Assembly: GCA_958510825.1 (NCBI GenBank)
Contig: OY294049.1
Coordinates: 9,672,001 to 9,736,000, forward strand
Source of the DNA: Brachypterus glaber
Lineage: Eukaryota > Arthropoda > Insecta > Coleoptera > Kateretidae
Direction: 5' to 3'
Length of the DNA stretch: 64,000 nt
Numbering within the stretch: position 1 is the first letter of the stretch; each line of letters starts with the position of its first letter. Of the stretch, positions 46,890 through 60,490 are shown in pieces. The position numbers and the translations under genes are program-made. The notes under the pieces were generated by a model. The model saw only the letters and a list, made by a program, of their open reading frames with translations. It had not been told where the DNA came from and made no database searches.

Positions 46890-48700
46890 CTAAACATTTA
46901 GAGAATTTTAATCTTACACACAGAGAAATGATAACAAATACTCTATGGATTTTTTTATATATTAAATGAATTTTTTCGCCTTTGGAATGTATAACTACAC
47001 TAGGCAACACGGTATCTTGCCCTGATTGGAGTCATATGTTTTTTAACTAATCTTCGTTCGCGAAACCGAATCTGGCCTCAGAATATTTCTATTACCTAAG
47101 TTTTCTGAGAAAAATAAGATAAAAATGTTAAAAAATCATTATTTTTATCCCTCTTTTGTTCTAAAATCATGGGAGATAAAAATATTCCGAGGACAAATTT
47201 AGATTCGGCGACTCAATATTAGTTAAAAAATACCCAACTTAAAACATGGAAACTTTAAATTCATAGGTAAAATAAATGGGGATATTATGAAAAAAAAAAA
47301 ATTAAAATTTTTTTTGATAATGTGACAAAACTAAGTAGGGGTGGAGGGTAAGGAGAAGGGTGCATAAGGGGACAAGCTTATCGCCACGTACTTATGCTAA
47401 AAAATTACAAAAATCATTACTAGGGGGTCAAAAATGAACTAAAAAAATGTTACGTAATATGGTTCTTATGTAATAAAGACATTTTTATGATGTAGAACCA
47501 TTAAAAAAAACAAACAAAAAAATACACAATATGTTGTTTTATAAATTATTTTTAAATTGGCATAACTGCCTGTACTAAAATTTAAAAAATAAGACGTGCT
47601 GGATTTTTTTCAAAGTCAAATTTGGATTCTGCGCCTTTAAATTGATAACAGTAGGCCCTTGGCATATATATTTTTGAGTTCCTCGTATTTTTTTTAATAT
47701 ACCCTAAAATTTTCAAAATTTTAGGTGCCGAAATTTTTCTAATGTCAGATTCGGTTTTTACGCCCTCGAATTAGTAAGAAAAATTTACTTTCCGATCGGG
47801 GCAAAAAAAAAAGTTGAGATTTGTTGCATATCTATTGTAAACTATCATATCGTCATCTAAAGGCTCTAACGGTCTAACTCCAAAACGTCATATTTTTCAG
47901 GAGACGTAAAAAACGATTTAAAACTTAATTATAGCAAATTAGAACTTTAAAACTAGCTTGTTCACAGGTAAAAATGTTTGATATGTGTTAATGTATTTAA
48001 AACTTTTCATTGTTATCTATTTTATATAAATTATTTGAAAATTAAATTTTAACCACAGAATCTAAATTCACTAATGGTCTAACTCCAAGGGAAGATAAAA
48101 GAGGATACCTATCGTATTATATCGCGTAATATTATTACAAAAAATTTATATTTTTATATTCAATATTTAATATTACTACTAGGTAGGCATAATATATATA
48201 CATTATTAATGGCAATAATTATAATTATCATCAAACAGTAAATTAACAAATATTTGAAACGGGATCCCCTGTTGTCGAGAAATAGTTTGACATTAGTGAC
48301 AGTTCTCATTTAATTGTTTTCTCACAATCATATGATGGAGTTAGACACTTAGCGACTTAAAATATTTTTGCATTTTTTGAGGCTGATATTGGTTTAATGC
48401 AACTTTTTTTTTTTGAAGTATGTTGGTAATCAGATAATGAAGCAAATTTGATAAAAATCTCATTTTTGAAAAATTTGGAGTTAGACAACTAGAGCCTTTA
48501 GTGGACGATATATAATTTAAAAAACAAATGCCGTTACTTTATTACTATTTCTTAATAATATCATATTAAATAGGCACTTATGTTTATATACCCCCAAAAA
48601 AATAAATAAAATTGAGGGTTATCTTCTTACCCGATTGAAAAAATTTGGGGACCTCTTTGATTACAGTTGATTCCTTGATTTTTCTAGGAGTGATTATAAT
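46890..48700. other. A+T-rich stretch, no gene seen
   Basis: The phrase GGTCTAACTCCAA recurs near 47870 and 48070 and a related GGAGTTAGAC near 48335 and 48480, suggesting a diverged repeat. Confidence 0.4.
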
Positions 48701-48714
48701 TTTGAACTGTAGGG

Positions 48715-49545
48715 GGAAATACCCATGAATGGGACAATTTTATTTTTAATTCTTTATACGTATTTTTTTTTAGTTATCTGGAAATAAAAGAACACAGTCC
48801 AAGTGTTAAACTTGAATAATATTTATTTTTACCAAAACTACAACTATTAAAAAAAAAAAACGTAACTTGCCCCATTCATGGTATTATTGAATGGGACAGA
48901 AATACAAAATTGCTATTAAATCATAAATATTAAAAATAACTATTATTATCACCATATAATTAGTTATATAACTAATAACAGTAAACCTATAATGTCATTT
49001 CATAACAAAAAGGTAGCTCTTAAACTCTTTTTTTACATAGAATTTACTTTAAATAATTTTACCATATTTTTTTCAAATCAATATCAAAAATTAGTTTGTT
49101 TTAAGTTCTAACTTTTCAAATTTTTTTATGGGTAGTAACCTAGACACTGCCCTTTTAGAGTAATTTCTTATCTAAAAGAGATGGATAGGAATTAAATATG
49201 CAAATTGTCCCATTCAATAATACTAACAATATTATCAAAAAAAAAAAAAAATAGGCTAAAAGAAAATTTACCTTTATCTATAATATTCGATTATTTGGTA
49301 TATGTTTTGTGTTGTTCTAGACTATTACATAAACCAAATTCAAACAGTTTCCTTTTGCCTTTCATCAATAAAACATAATTCAAAATTATTAAAAACGTTA
49401 CTTTTGACTTGGTAAAACTTACTTATTAACGTCAAAAACCCAGCTGCCTAAACATTGCCATTTTTATGACTTTTTAACTGCATATCTAATCATGGTAACA
49501 AAAACCAAAAATTACGAAGCATAGCTCAGAAACAGGCACTGTCCC
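48715..49545. repeat. Repeat with CATGAATGGGACA start
   Basis: Segments such as CTATCAATCTATT/ TAGGAATTAAATATGC and the ATGGGACA phrase recur at 63810-64000 in the other orientation, so the right window edge cuts a second copy. Confidence 0.45.
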
Positions 49546-49554
49546 ATTTAGTGT

Positions 49555-49725
49555 TGCCGCTTAAGGTCTATCGTCTCGCTATCGTCTCGTTATCGCTGAA
49601 TAGAACGATAGCGAGAGGTGGAAAAATATCGTATCGTTGTGACGATAACGAGAGGCCTCTCGCCCGTAACGAGACCGAAGCGAGAGCGATAACTCTCGTA
49701 CAGTCAGAGACAGTCGAATGTTCTA
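49555..49725. repeat. GC-richer cluster of CGATAGCGAGAGG-type motifs
   Basis: Many variants of TCGTTATCG, ATCGTCTCG and CGAGAGG in both orientations form an imperfect inverted array. No gene is supported. Confidence 0.5.
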
Positions 49726-50040
49726 GCCACCAAAAATCAGATAAAAATATTTGACACAAACGTCATTATTTAATTTTTGAATTTAATGATTTTTAAAATG
49801 CAAATATATTCTTTAATATGCATTATGCAGAATATATTAGCCCATTATAGCAGATATAAAAATATGAACTCCTGGCAGTTGCACTAAGTACCTAATTAGG
49901 CTTATAGTAAGTATGGTAGTATCTGACTAATACGAGTGTTAATTTAAAAGAAGGCAAAAAGGCCAGCGCTGCTATTAGTAGGACCTGAGTGCTAATAATC
50001 GATTTTAATATATAATACATTATATATATATATATATAAT

Positions 50041-50440
50041 AATATATTTTGCTTTCCCATTTTTACTTTCTAAAAAAAGTATTGTGATAGAAAAAAAGCA
50101 AACATTTTCTCCCTTTCCCCAAATTGATTTTGCTCAAAAACGAACGAAGATAATATAAAAAACATCCGCATACCAAATTTCAAGTCGCTAGCTCAAAGCG
50201 TTCCTAAGTTATCGTGGATACAGACAGACCGACGAACAGACAGACAGATAGACAGACAGACCGACAGACAACCAGACAGACAGACCGATAGACAGAAAGA
50301 TATATTTTTTTGCTTATTTTGATTTTTATCGACGTTTCAGGAAAAAAAATAAGATGATTTAGGTAAAAAAATGTATGCTTTTTTTTCTATCACAATACTT
50401 TCTTGGTGAGAAAATAAAAATTGGGAATGCAAAATATATA
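50041..50440. mobile_element. 400-bp MITE with an internal GACA microsatellite
   Basis: ATATATTTTGCTTTCCCATT is mirrored by TTGGGAATGCAAAATATAT. 50219-50300 is an impure (GACA)n run, preceded by GTTCCTAAGTTATCGTGGAT. Confidence 0.75.
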
Positions 50441-51920
50441 AAGACTACGAACCATAAATTTTCCAACTAAAAACTGAAAATTTCCCAACTGTTTACCCAA
50501 AATTAGGAATTTTACAACTTAAGATAACCTTTAAAAACTATTATTTAATTATAATTATAAGCTTTTATTATTCTTATTTAATTATAGTTGTTTGCTATTT
50601 TTGTTTGAATTATAAACAGATTATATTATTTATTATGAGGAATAATGAGGAAGTAAAAATTTAGCTTATCTAAAATTCAAGTCAGCTTTTTAAGATTTAA
50701 ATTTTAAACACGTATTTAGCGAGATGCATCTAAACAGAAAATACCTCTTTAATCTTTTATCTTGTGTACAGTTTTAACAAAACTGGAAAAGTGGGGTTAA
50801 GTAAAATTTTATATTTTCCATAAAATTTAGTTGTGTGAATGTGGATTATTTAAATGGGGTTATGCCTGTTTGAAAAATAAGGTTAGTTTAACCATGTCAA
50901 AAATCATATGTTATTCTATGCATTTGTGTTTAGTAAATACTATTTGGATTTTGAAGCGTATCTCTATTGTTAATTACTGTATTTCTGCTCTAAAATATCC
51001 CTATTCTAAAATGTCTATTATTAAATCCCCTTATCAATATATTTTGTATCCAATAAACTTGTTTTAAATACCTTTTTTTTTAAAACACTACTAGTATATT
51101 GGTCTCCTACAATTAGGTATTCCTCATAGTTCCTTAATTTAAAAATTATAATTATGGGTTTTACACCAGTATTCTTCGAGTATTCTTGTTTTTCTGCTTT
51201 ATCTCTCCCAATTTTTAAAAAAATACACCAACATTTTTTGACTTTGACATTGATGTGGCAATAACAATATTGACACTAAATTTATTAACAACTAAACAAA
51301 TATTTGTCAAATGAAAAATAGTTCATGTAATTTTTTTTTATAACCCCACTTTTCCAGTTTTGTTGCTACCAACTGTACGAGAAAAAAAAGGATTTATTTT
51401 GACGTTTTTAAATTAAATAAATAATATACCATTTTTTTTAAACAAATTAATTTAAATGGTAATTATTGATGATAATTTATTACAAATAGAGTTATTTGGA
51501 TAACAAATCAATAAAAAAATATTTAAATGTTTTTTGTTTATAATAAATAGGGGAGACTGTTGTACCTTGGATCACAATTTACTTTTATATTTTTCTAAAA
51601 GCCATTTTTTAAAATATAACATACACACTATTTATTTTTTGAGAATTTAAATATTAAACAGTCATAAAAAAATATATCTTTATATTTTATTGTAATGTGA
51701 TCAATGGAACAAGACCATAATATACCTTGGATCATCAACGCTATGTATCTACAAGAAAAAACAACATTTTTATAAAGAAATTTGTATTTTATTGTTTCAT
51801 TACAAAAGAAAATAAGATTGCAATATTGTGTTAAAGTATACCCTAATTTTTATTTGTATACATGTTTACAAGAAGTTACAATATTAAATTTATAACTTAA
51901 AATAGACAATAGAAAAAATT
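50441..51920. other. A+T-rich stretch, no gene seen
   Basis: The phrase TACCTTGGATCA occurs at 51560 and 51723. The open frame at 50831-51067 has no recognisable domain. Confidence 0.4.
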
Positions 51921-51921
51921 A

Positions 51922-52071
51922 GGAAACGTTCAAGTAACGCAAAATGTACCAAAATTCATACACTTTATACCTCGGTTCTCCCGTTTGTTCAAGGCTGTAG
52001 AGATTTTATATTTTGGCTACCCCCCCTAACACACCACCTATTACCTAACGCAAAATGTACCAAAATTCATA
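51922..52071. repeat. MITE related to the one at the left window edge
   Basis: It shares GAAACGTTCAAGTAACGC, GCAAAATGTACCAAAATTCA and ACCTCGGTTCTC with 1-152. Confidence 0.6.
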
Positions 52072-52249
52072 CACAGTGAATATATTCTCAAATATAAAAG
52101 GATAAGAATATGGTATGCATAAAAGAAGAATATATTCTGTTCGTTACATAAAAATCACCATATTCTTGATTTGAGACAATATTTTTCTGTGTGTAAACAA
52201 ATAACTAATTTAGTGTAAACAAATAACTAAATTCAGTGACCAAGTCGCT

Positions 52250-52597
52250 TAGTAGTGCAGTCAAATAACGATAAATACCTATGTTAAATTGCAATAAATG
52301 TACACGGGCTGATATTTTAAAGGGTAGTAGTGGATAGTAACGGAAGGCTCCTGTTAGTTTTTCACTGGGTGATTTGCGTAAGGGGTGTCCGCTATCTTAA
52401 ATTGTAGGGGCGAGTGCGGTTATCGCGCTATCTTACGATAGACGAGAAAATTTCCAACAGTTTTTGTTTGGATAATTTTTTTAATATATTAATAACAATC
52501 GAGGTATAAATGTTTAAAAATGGCCATGTTGGGGGTGAAATTAGTTTTTTCGATTTTTCAGCCAAATGATTCATCGGAGGATAAAATTGGTTATTTT

Positions 52598-52610
<13 letters not shown>
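52250..52610. repeat. Single arm of the AGTCCAGT family
   Basis: It carries GCAGTCAAATAA, CTGATATTTTAAAGGGTAG and GGGGTGTCCGCTATCTT. A (TTTA)n run follows at 52598-52630. Confidence 0.65.
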
Positions 52611-52628
<18 letters not shown>

Positions 52629-53249
52629 CGGGAAAGCCCCATTACAGTAAAGTATAACAAAAAATTCTAATAAGCTAATAATTAAGAATACTACTAAAAG
52701 TAAAATATAAATATAAAAACAAATGGTGAAATGAATTATTAATGATCTTCAATAGAGCGAATAGAGGATTTAAATTTTTTTAAATTTCCTAAAATGGATT
52801 TTTATGAGCAAAAGCAAAAATATATTGCTTTTTCTAATGTTTTATGAATTTTTGTATGCAAAATTTTAAACTGTTCTATGCAAAATTACGGATTTTTACA
52901 AAAAAAAAGTTATCTACCGTTCCGAAAACTTCTGTCTGACCGCTAATTTTGTCAACTACTATAAAAATATATTGCTTTTTATTATTAGGAATTTTTGTAT
53001 GAAAAATTACGGATTCTACCAAAAAAAGTTATCAGTCGCTCTAAGAACTTCTGATCGCTAATTTTTTCAACAACTTCAGTGAATTTATGAATGTGTTTTC
53101 TCTTTGTCTAATTTTGAACCGGAAGAATACCAAATTAATTCTTTATTTTAAATACCTAGGTACCTACGTGTTTGTCATTTTTAAACAGTACCTTTTTTGA
53201 TAACCAACTTATCACGCTATACATAATATTCAATACAAATAATTCAGCT

Positions 53250-53644
53250 AAACTGTTTTAAGAATTTTTTTAAAGTTTGTCAGTTTTAAACTGGACGGTG
53301 TGTATCCTCATATTTGTATTGATAATAACCTGCTGTTGGATAGGTTTAATGTTTTAAGTTTGGAAGATAGGCGTGCACTTTTATCTGTTGTTTTTCTGCA
53401 TAAATTGTTGCGTAATAACATAGACTGTCGTGCTTTATTACAGTTGTTAAATTTTCATATTCCTTCTAATACACGCTCAATAAACACTTTTTACATGGCT
53501 AAACCCAGAACTAACTTGCTTAATAACTCACCTATTTATTCTATGTTTAATAATAATTATTACCATAAAATTCAGTTTGAGCCTGATATTTTTCTTGTTC
53601 AATTAGCCGCATTAAATATATTTTCGCCAATTAAATTAATTTAA
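53250..53644 (+). pseudogene. C-terminal end of a LINE (jockey-like) reverse transcriptase, 5'-truncated
   Basis: An open frame from about 53252 to the stop at 53642 reads FKLDGVYPHICIDNN, L.LEDRRALLSVVFLHKLL, NNIDCRALLQLLNFHIPS, then F...KPRTN...NSPIYSMFNN.Y. The order RR....FL.KLL.N.IDC..LL, a short gap, RTN...SPI, is the tail that follows the thumb of reverse transcriptases in jockey-type and related non-LTR elements of insects. The catalytic FADD-type box and everything upstream are absent, as expected for 5' truncation on insertion. No start codon belongs to this fragment. It is a relic, not a gene. Confidence 0.7.
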
Positions 53645-53995
53645 TTAAGTGTTTTTTTCTCTCTGCAATCTGATGTAAATATAAATTTCAATTTTTGTAC
53701 TTTGTTTTTTTCTTGAATCTTTATAAGTATTGTTTTGGAGTTCATCCTATAATTAGTTTATCTGTTGGATGTCTAAGAAATCCTATCGTATGTTGCATAA
53801 CACCATGTTTAAACAATTTCATGCGCGCCGTAAATTAACAAAGCTCTAGCGCAAAAACTGTTAAGATTAAAAAAAAACTTACTTGTAAAGAATTTTATGC
53901 ACGACAAATCTTATAATAGATCTTTTTTGCATAACTGTAAATCTGACGGAGATATACGAAAAACTACCGACTAATTGCAAAATAAAAAATTAAGC

Positions 53996-54270
53996 TCGCG
54001 TCGCACCAATGAACTAATAACTGTTCTCTCTAGAATAGGCAATTCATTTGTAAAAACTGACAAAAACCTAGCCAACATATACATTTGTCTGTCTTACTCG
54101 CACAGCTTTGTTCTAACAGAGACAACAATAACAGTTACGGGTAATTGTTATTGTTCAGGCCTGAATATACCTACTATTTGTTTACAAACAAACCGAGATG
54201 TTGGCGATACTTTATATTAACGGTATGCGTATTCTAGAGAGAGAGTTATTAGTTCGTTGCGTTGCACACA
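53996..54270. repeat. Inverted-repeat element, about 275 bp
   Basis: CAATGAACTAATAACTGTTC is mirrored by GAGAGTTATTAGTTCGTTG; TCTAGAATA blocks are also mirrored. Confidence 0.65.
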
Positions 54271-55167
54271 TGTTTTGATATTTGATCCTAACTCAAAGGA
54301 CTAAATTATAACAAGAAATATTTGAAAATATTGCAAAATTAGTATATAAAATAAAAAAAAAACTTAGTATACACAAATGAGGACACTTTTTTAGTATCTA
54401 GAGCATACAAATGGTTGTTTTTTATTTGGTAGAATAATTTCACTTTAATTTAATTATTTTTAAGAAAACCTTTTACGTATTTAGTTATTCAAAACATTCT
54501 TTAAATTTGTTTTTATTTATATTTCGTGTCAGGCCACATTTATGTGACCTATAGGTCATACTTTTATGGTTAATAACAATTTGTCATGCCTATGGCAAAT
54601 AATATGCAAAAAAGCCACTTAGTTGTATATGAAACATAAACGCATCGTGGAGCAAATAATATGGGCCAATCCAAAAAAGTATTCTATAAAAGTCTTCTTA
54701 AAAATAGTCAAAATTTAATATATTGTTGAGATTTTACCAGTCTACTTTTGTTTGCTCACTCACTGCAAGAATATACGGAACAACTATTGCTTTCCTATTT
54801 TGAAAATTTTCTCGCCTCTACTGATATTATTTAAATATAAATAAATAATTATTGTTAAACAATATTAATTTGAAATTTAATTTTAATTTAAGGTGTTTAA
54901 AATATAATAATTTTAACTTTGTATATAGAAATTTCAGGCCAATACTCACCCATTCAATTTTATTCACTGTTAATGAATCACCCGTTTTGTCCAAACACCA
55001 AACATGGCTTCTACGTCGGTTTGGAAGGAGAGACACTAGCGCTCTTATTTGGCGCTCTAGTCAGGTACACCTGTTATAGTTACCACAGACTGCAACTATT
55101 GCTCCATCTGTTGACATTCGCTTGTTATAGACGATTCGTTACCTTAGGGTCCCTTCTCCAACCTGTG

Positions 55168-55241
<74 letters not shown>
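55168..55241. repeat. (TA)n microsatellite, about 74 bp
   Basis: Uninterrupted TA dinucleotides. The Ile-Tyr open frame across it is an artefact. Confidence 0.95.
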
Positions 55242-55244
<3 letters not shown>

Positions 55245-55302
55245 AGTTTGAAAATTCATTTATGGTTCTGAACGTCTGAACTTCTTATAGTGAAGTGGTT
55301 TA

Positions 55303-55715
55303 TTATAAAATAATTAAAAAAAGCTTATAATCAACTTCACGTTAATTTTATTGTTGAAAACAATTAGTGTGACCGCGGTTTCGCTATAATACATATAGCA
55401 TCTACGGACTTAAATACATATAATGGGACATCTTTAACATTCTGGTCATAAATAACACTAAGGACATTACACAATTAATCTGTAACCTAATTTAAGTGAC
55501 ATGTCACTGAAAATGCATATTTTTAATCTGTAACCTAATTTATTAATTGTGTAATGTCCTTAGTGTTATTTATGACCAGAATGTTAAAGATGTCCCATTA
55601 TATGTATTTAAGTCCGTAGATGCTATATCTATTATAGCGAAACCGCGGTCACACTAATTGTTTTCAACAATAAAATTAACGTGAAGTTGATTATAAGCTT
55701 TTATAATTATTTTAT
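55303..55715. repeat. Long near-perfect palindrome (arms about 175 bp)
   Basis: 55303-55478 is the inverse of 55543-55715, with very few differences. The loop holds a direct duplicate of TTAATCTGTAACCTAATTTA and a small GTGACATGTCAC palindrome. Confidence 0.9.
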
Positions 55716-56409
55716 ATATATATTGTGGTAATAAATAGCCATAACAAAAATCGGTTATACCTACAATAGTATATTACATAACTAGTGCGGAAAGTGACAT
55801 ATTTCACGCGAGTGAGGAAACCCCACGAGTGTATGAAATACACTTTGCAACGAGTTTAGTACACTATTTTTCCTACGATTTCGAAAAAAATATGAAGTTT
55901 CTTATTTTAAAATTTTCTAATTTGTATTAATTTTTAAGAAAATCAAAGCACAAAATAATTATAAATAGCATAGAAATTTATATATGTAGGTATGTCAAAC
56001 AGAAAATATGATTTTCATTTAGCTTTAGTTTTTTTGGTTTTATATTTAATAAAATACATACCTGTTTAATAGATTGCCTATTCCTTAACAGAAATTAATC
56101 ACCAAGCTATAGCTGTTTTAATTTGAAAATGAAACCGCACGCAAAAGAAACGATTCAATTGTTTTTTAGCGATTTGATTGGATAGCAATTTGTCATGGAG
56201 AACTAGATAGGTAATAAGACAGTAAAAAGAAATATTTTTTGCAATTTAAAGTTAAGTATATTTTAATAATTTATTATAATTAGTAACAATCGAATAAAAA
56301 ATATTGTATAATACACGGGCAAAAAGTTAAATTTCGATTACGTAGGTTGATTACCCTCGGGCCGGCCCCATCGGCCGGCCCTCGGCTTCTCTAAACCTAC
56401 TCAATTAGT

Positions 56410-56452
56410 AATGCATCTTGATTGTAATATAATATTACAATCAAGATGCATT
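56410..56452. repeat. Perfect 43-bp palindrome
   Basis: AATGCATCTTGATTGTAATA and its exact inverse abut with no loop. Confidence 0.9.
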
Positions 56453-58862
56453 CATGCTATAGCATTTAAATAATTTAATACCTGATTCACATAGGTACCT
56501 GAGAAGTGTCATATATGCAAAAATGTATTGTCCAGAAAATAATCAATATTTAATATAAATTGGTAAATATTTTTTGGTGGTACCATAAAGGAATTATTGT
56601 GTAGGTTGAAATTGATTAATATCGTCACAAAATATATATGAGTATATATTTGTAAAATGCAAATTAAAAAAAAAACAAGCCTTGAATATAAGCAATGCCT
56701 CGCATTCTGTAGGATAATCTACATTGGATAGTTTATTGCGTTTTTTTCAATATACCTCAGAAGATGTATTTGAGCTTGTGGGTTTACTTTTGTATTAAAA
56801 AGTAGAGCATCCCTATAACTTCTTAAATTTTAGATTTTTTCAAGATTGTTTTCAATATTTCTATCAATTAAAGTTGTCTTTTGAAAATTTGGAGTTTATC
56901 TGATGGTTCCTTATATTGTTTATATATTTTTTTAAAGTTGCGTCTCTTTTAACTTTTTTATTTTTTGAGGTTTTTTTAAGGACGATAGATTTCTAGTTCC
57001 AGAACTTGATTTTTTCTGAAAATTTAATATCAGTCGGATATTCCGTTTTGATTTAACGTGTAAACAAGGTTTTTGGTATACAGATGAACGGAGGGAAGGA
57101 CAGAAGTCCAAACGAAGACGTACAGGCAAAAATAAATTCAGAACTCGAGAAAAATAGTTATTTATGCGGAGCAGGTTAATTTTAGAGAGGGTAATATCGG
57201 TTTACCCATGAGTGCCATACAAAGTTTTGTCCAATACCCATTTTAAACTCTTTTTTTTTAATTTATAAATTAATTGTATCAATTTTTAGTTCAAACGTAT
57301 AAATTTTACCTTTTAAAAACGTTACAAGTTTACCAAGTTTAAAATGAAGCTAGTAATTGTCTTATTACGTTTAGGTATTGGAGAATAGTTATTTATGGTA
57401 CTAGTGGGTAAAGTAAGATATTGCCCATAAGAAAATTAACCTGATAGGCGTCAGCCAAGCAGGTTAATTTTCGAGAGGGCAATATCGGTTTATCCATGAG
57501 TGCCATACAAGGTTTTATCCAATAATAGCTTAGGAATTCATATTTTTATTAAAAATTTTAATGACATTTACAAGAAAATAATTTGACAAGTGACAGTTGA
57601 GTGGGTAAAATAAATAATTATCCACTCAATAAAGTAAAAGCCACGCAGGGGTTATTATTGAGTTTATATATTTAAAATAAAGCTGGTAATTGTCTTTTTT
57701 ATCTGTATGTATTGGATAAAACCTTTTTATGTAAAAATTTTTGACGATTTTGAATATTTTAAAACTCTTCAAGGAGCATGTGCTGTGAAGAGTATAAAAA
57801 TAAAATTTACCTGCACCTTAATTTAAAAACGTAAACAGGAATAATAATACATATGAATTATTTAATTATTTAATTATTTAATTTACAAAAACTAACTGAA
57901 ACTTGTACTCTTTATAGGCATCAATATTTCAGAAATTATATATGTTATTATAAAAATATAAACTTTATTATTATTATTATTATATTATTGACAACGCCTT
58001 CGCTAGAATAATATACGAATTTTCAAAAAATTTCAAAATTTGTCCTAGATATAAATTTCTTTCATGAAAAAATAAGCAACTTTTTTTTTAAATGTCCGTC
58101 TGTCCGACTGTCTGTCTGTCTGATGTCCGTTTTTTGTAGACGATAACTCAAGAACGAATAATACGGTCGACTTGAAATTTACAGGAAAAATCAAGTTCTA
58201 CGAGGGGAAGATCCCTATTGTTTTTGAAAGTAATCCCCCCAAAAACAAAAAGTTATGGGGGTTTAAACTTTTTTAAAAATCGAAAAAAGCTGAAAGAAAG
58301 TTCCGATTAACGTAACTATTTTAGAAAAAATTACTTTTATTATAAAGTAATCCCACCAAAAATAAAAAAGTGATGGGGTTAAACTTAAAAAAAAATTAAA
58401 AAAATTATTTTCAATTTTTTTTTCAAAATTTATTGTTTATCACAAAAAGAAAATAAAACAAAAATTAAAAATTTTGATTTTTTTTTGAAAATATTTTTTT
58501 GAAAAATTTTTTTTTTTTGCAAAAATAAAAATAAACAAAAATTTTTGAAAAATGTTGAAAAAAGTTTTTTTGATATTTTTTTTTAATTAAAAAAGAACTA
58601 TAATTTTCTATTTTTTTTTCAATTTTTTTTTGCAAAAAAGAAATAAAAAAAACGTTTTTTTTTGAAAATATTTTAAAAAAATCAACAATTTTCAAAAAAG
58701 AAAATTTAAACAAAAATTTTTGAAACATTTTGAAAAAAATTTAAAGTTTTTTCGAATTTTTCTTTTTGCAATTTTCTTTTTATTTTCGTTTTTCAAAAAA
58801 AGATCTTTTTTTTTTAAATATAATTTTTAAATTTTTTTTTTTTGAAAATTATTTTTTTTCAG

Positions 58863-58925
58863 GTTACCCTGATTAATATTATTATTATTAATATTCTTAT
58901 TAATATTATTATTAATCAGGGTAGC
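58863..58925. repeat. Palindrome of TTA repeats
   Basis: TACCCTGATTAATATTATTA is mirrored by TAATAATATTATTATTAATC-type sequence ending CAGGGTA. Confidence 0.7.
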
Positions 58926-60349
58926 TGCAGGTTACTGTTTTGATGCCACCCAAGGGCCTAACTCAAATTAGCAATTTTTTGAGATAAGCCCCTTTGTAAG
59001 GCACAATATCAAAAATATCAGTTTCCTTTAAATATTTAAATTTAAATTGAAAAAAAAATGTGAAAAAAAGTTGAAAAAATTGAACCTTACCCCCTTAATA
59101 AATTACCTTCGCTATGGCTAGGTTATTATGATAATGCCTGAAAATTTCGAGATCTTGCTTTTCTTGTTTCCGATTATTTGCGATTGTGTAAAAAATCTTG
59201 TTACTGCCTGACGTTACATTAATTATGATTAAAATTGTATACAAATGTCCTGAATCGCTTGGTAAAAGATTTTTTAAATCGGAACTCCGTTCAGAATTTA
59301 GATACAGGGTTTAGATACAAAATATTTTGGAGACTTCTATGCTAGTGTACGTAACGAACCTTTATACAATTATAGTTATTTATAATAGAAGGGCGAAAAG
59401 TTAGTTTTACGATTGAGTAGGTTTTTAGAAGCCGAGGGCCGGCGATGGGGCCGGCCCGAGGGTAATACACCTACGAAATTGAAATTTAACTTTTTGCCCG
59501 TGTGTTATACTATATTTGTTATTCGATTGTTATTAATTATAATAAATTATTAAAATATACTTAATTTTAAATTGCAAAAAATATTTTTTTTACTATCTTA
59601 TTACTTATCTAGTTATCCATAACAAATTTCTATCCAATCAAATCGCTAAAAAAACAACTGAATAGTTTATTTTTCGTGCGGTTTCATTTTCAAATTAAAA
59701 AAGCTATAGCTTGGTGATTAATTTTTGTTAAAATGTGTCTGTTATAAAAATATAATACTTCTGAAACCGTTCTATGAATATTATAAATATTGAAATTAAT
59801 TTTACAATTAAAATTTTGTGTTTTTATTTTTTTTTTAGTGGATAAATACAGATTAATGGGTTAACATATATTTTGAGGTTATGTTATAGAAAAATAATTT
59901 ATTTTGTATGCAATAATTATAATAATTGTATCTGGTCAAAAAGAACAGTTAGTTCAAGACCAAAAGGTCATATTCCTTTATAAATATTACAGTAAAGGTA
60001 AAGCATCTTCTTTTAAAAAGTTAAAAAGTCTTAGCGGGCGAAGAAAACTTTTTGGCCCTAGGGCCACAAAGTTCAACTTTTCGCTCGTAAAACATGAATA
60101 AAAAGTGTCGCTTTTAGAAACAATCGAATAAAAACTATTTTGTTTTCATTAATAAATGATTTTGAAATTAAAATATTTATTTACATGAAATAAATATTTA
60201 CTTGACTCAAATAAAATTGATTACTCGCAACCAAATAATTTAATAGGCCATATCCAAGTAAATCAAAATTATCTTTTTATCGGTGTAATGCTTAAAAATG
60301 ATGAAGCTGAAGTTTGCAACGTTTTTTTGCATCGAAAATTCAAATAGTA

Positions 60350-60490
60350 TATTAAAGCACTTATTTCATAACACGTTTTTAGCGCACTAGTACTTTAGAA
60401 AACTCGCCTCAAGTGGCTTGTTTTCTAAACTTGTACTCGTGCGCTGTTATGAAACTATAGTTATACTATAGTACTTTAATATACTATTTG
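60350..60490. repeat. Third copy of the GAAAACTCGC...GTTTTC block
   Basis: It matches the palindromic ends of the tandem duplication at 45.1 and 45.65 kb, inside a longer inverted repeat (AAGTTTGCAACGTTTTTTTG mirrored at 60500-60525). Confidence 0.7.

Larger units (their letters stand above)
56070..59735. repeat. Inverted arms (about 330 bp) around 3 kb
   Basis: 56070-56400 is the inverse of 59400-59735. The arms contain CGATTTGATTGGATAGCAAT, GCCCGTGT and a GC-rich tip with GGGCCGGCCC. The interior holds the direct repeat AATATCGGTTTA...GAGTGCCATACAA (57169 and 57457), an inverted copy of the CTATTCACAG-family interior (57980-58390), low-complexity A/T (58380-58860) and a palindrome at 58863-58925. 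Confidence 0.75.

Noticed and set aside
54919..55251. Open frame ending in a run of Ile-Tyr
   Set aside because: The tail is a TA microsatellite; the rest shows no recognisable domain.
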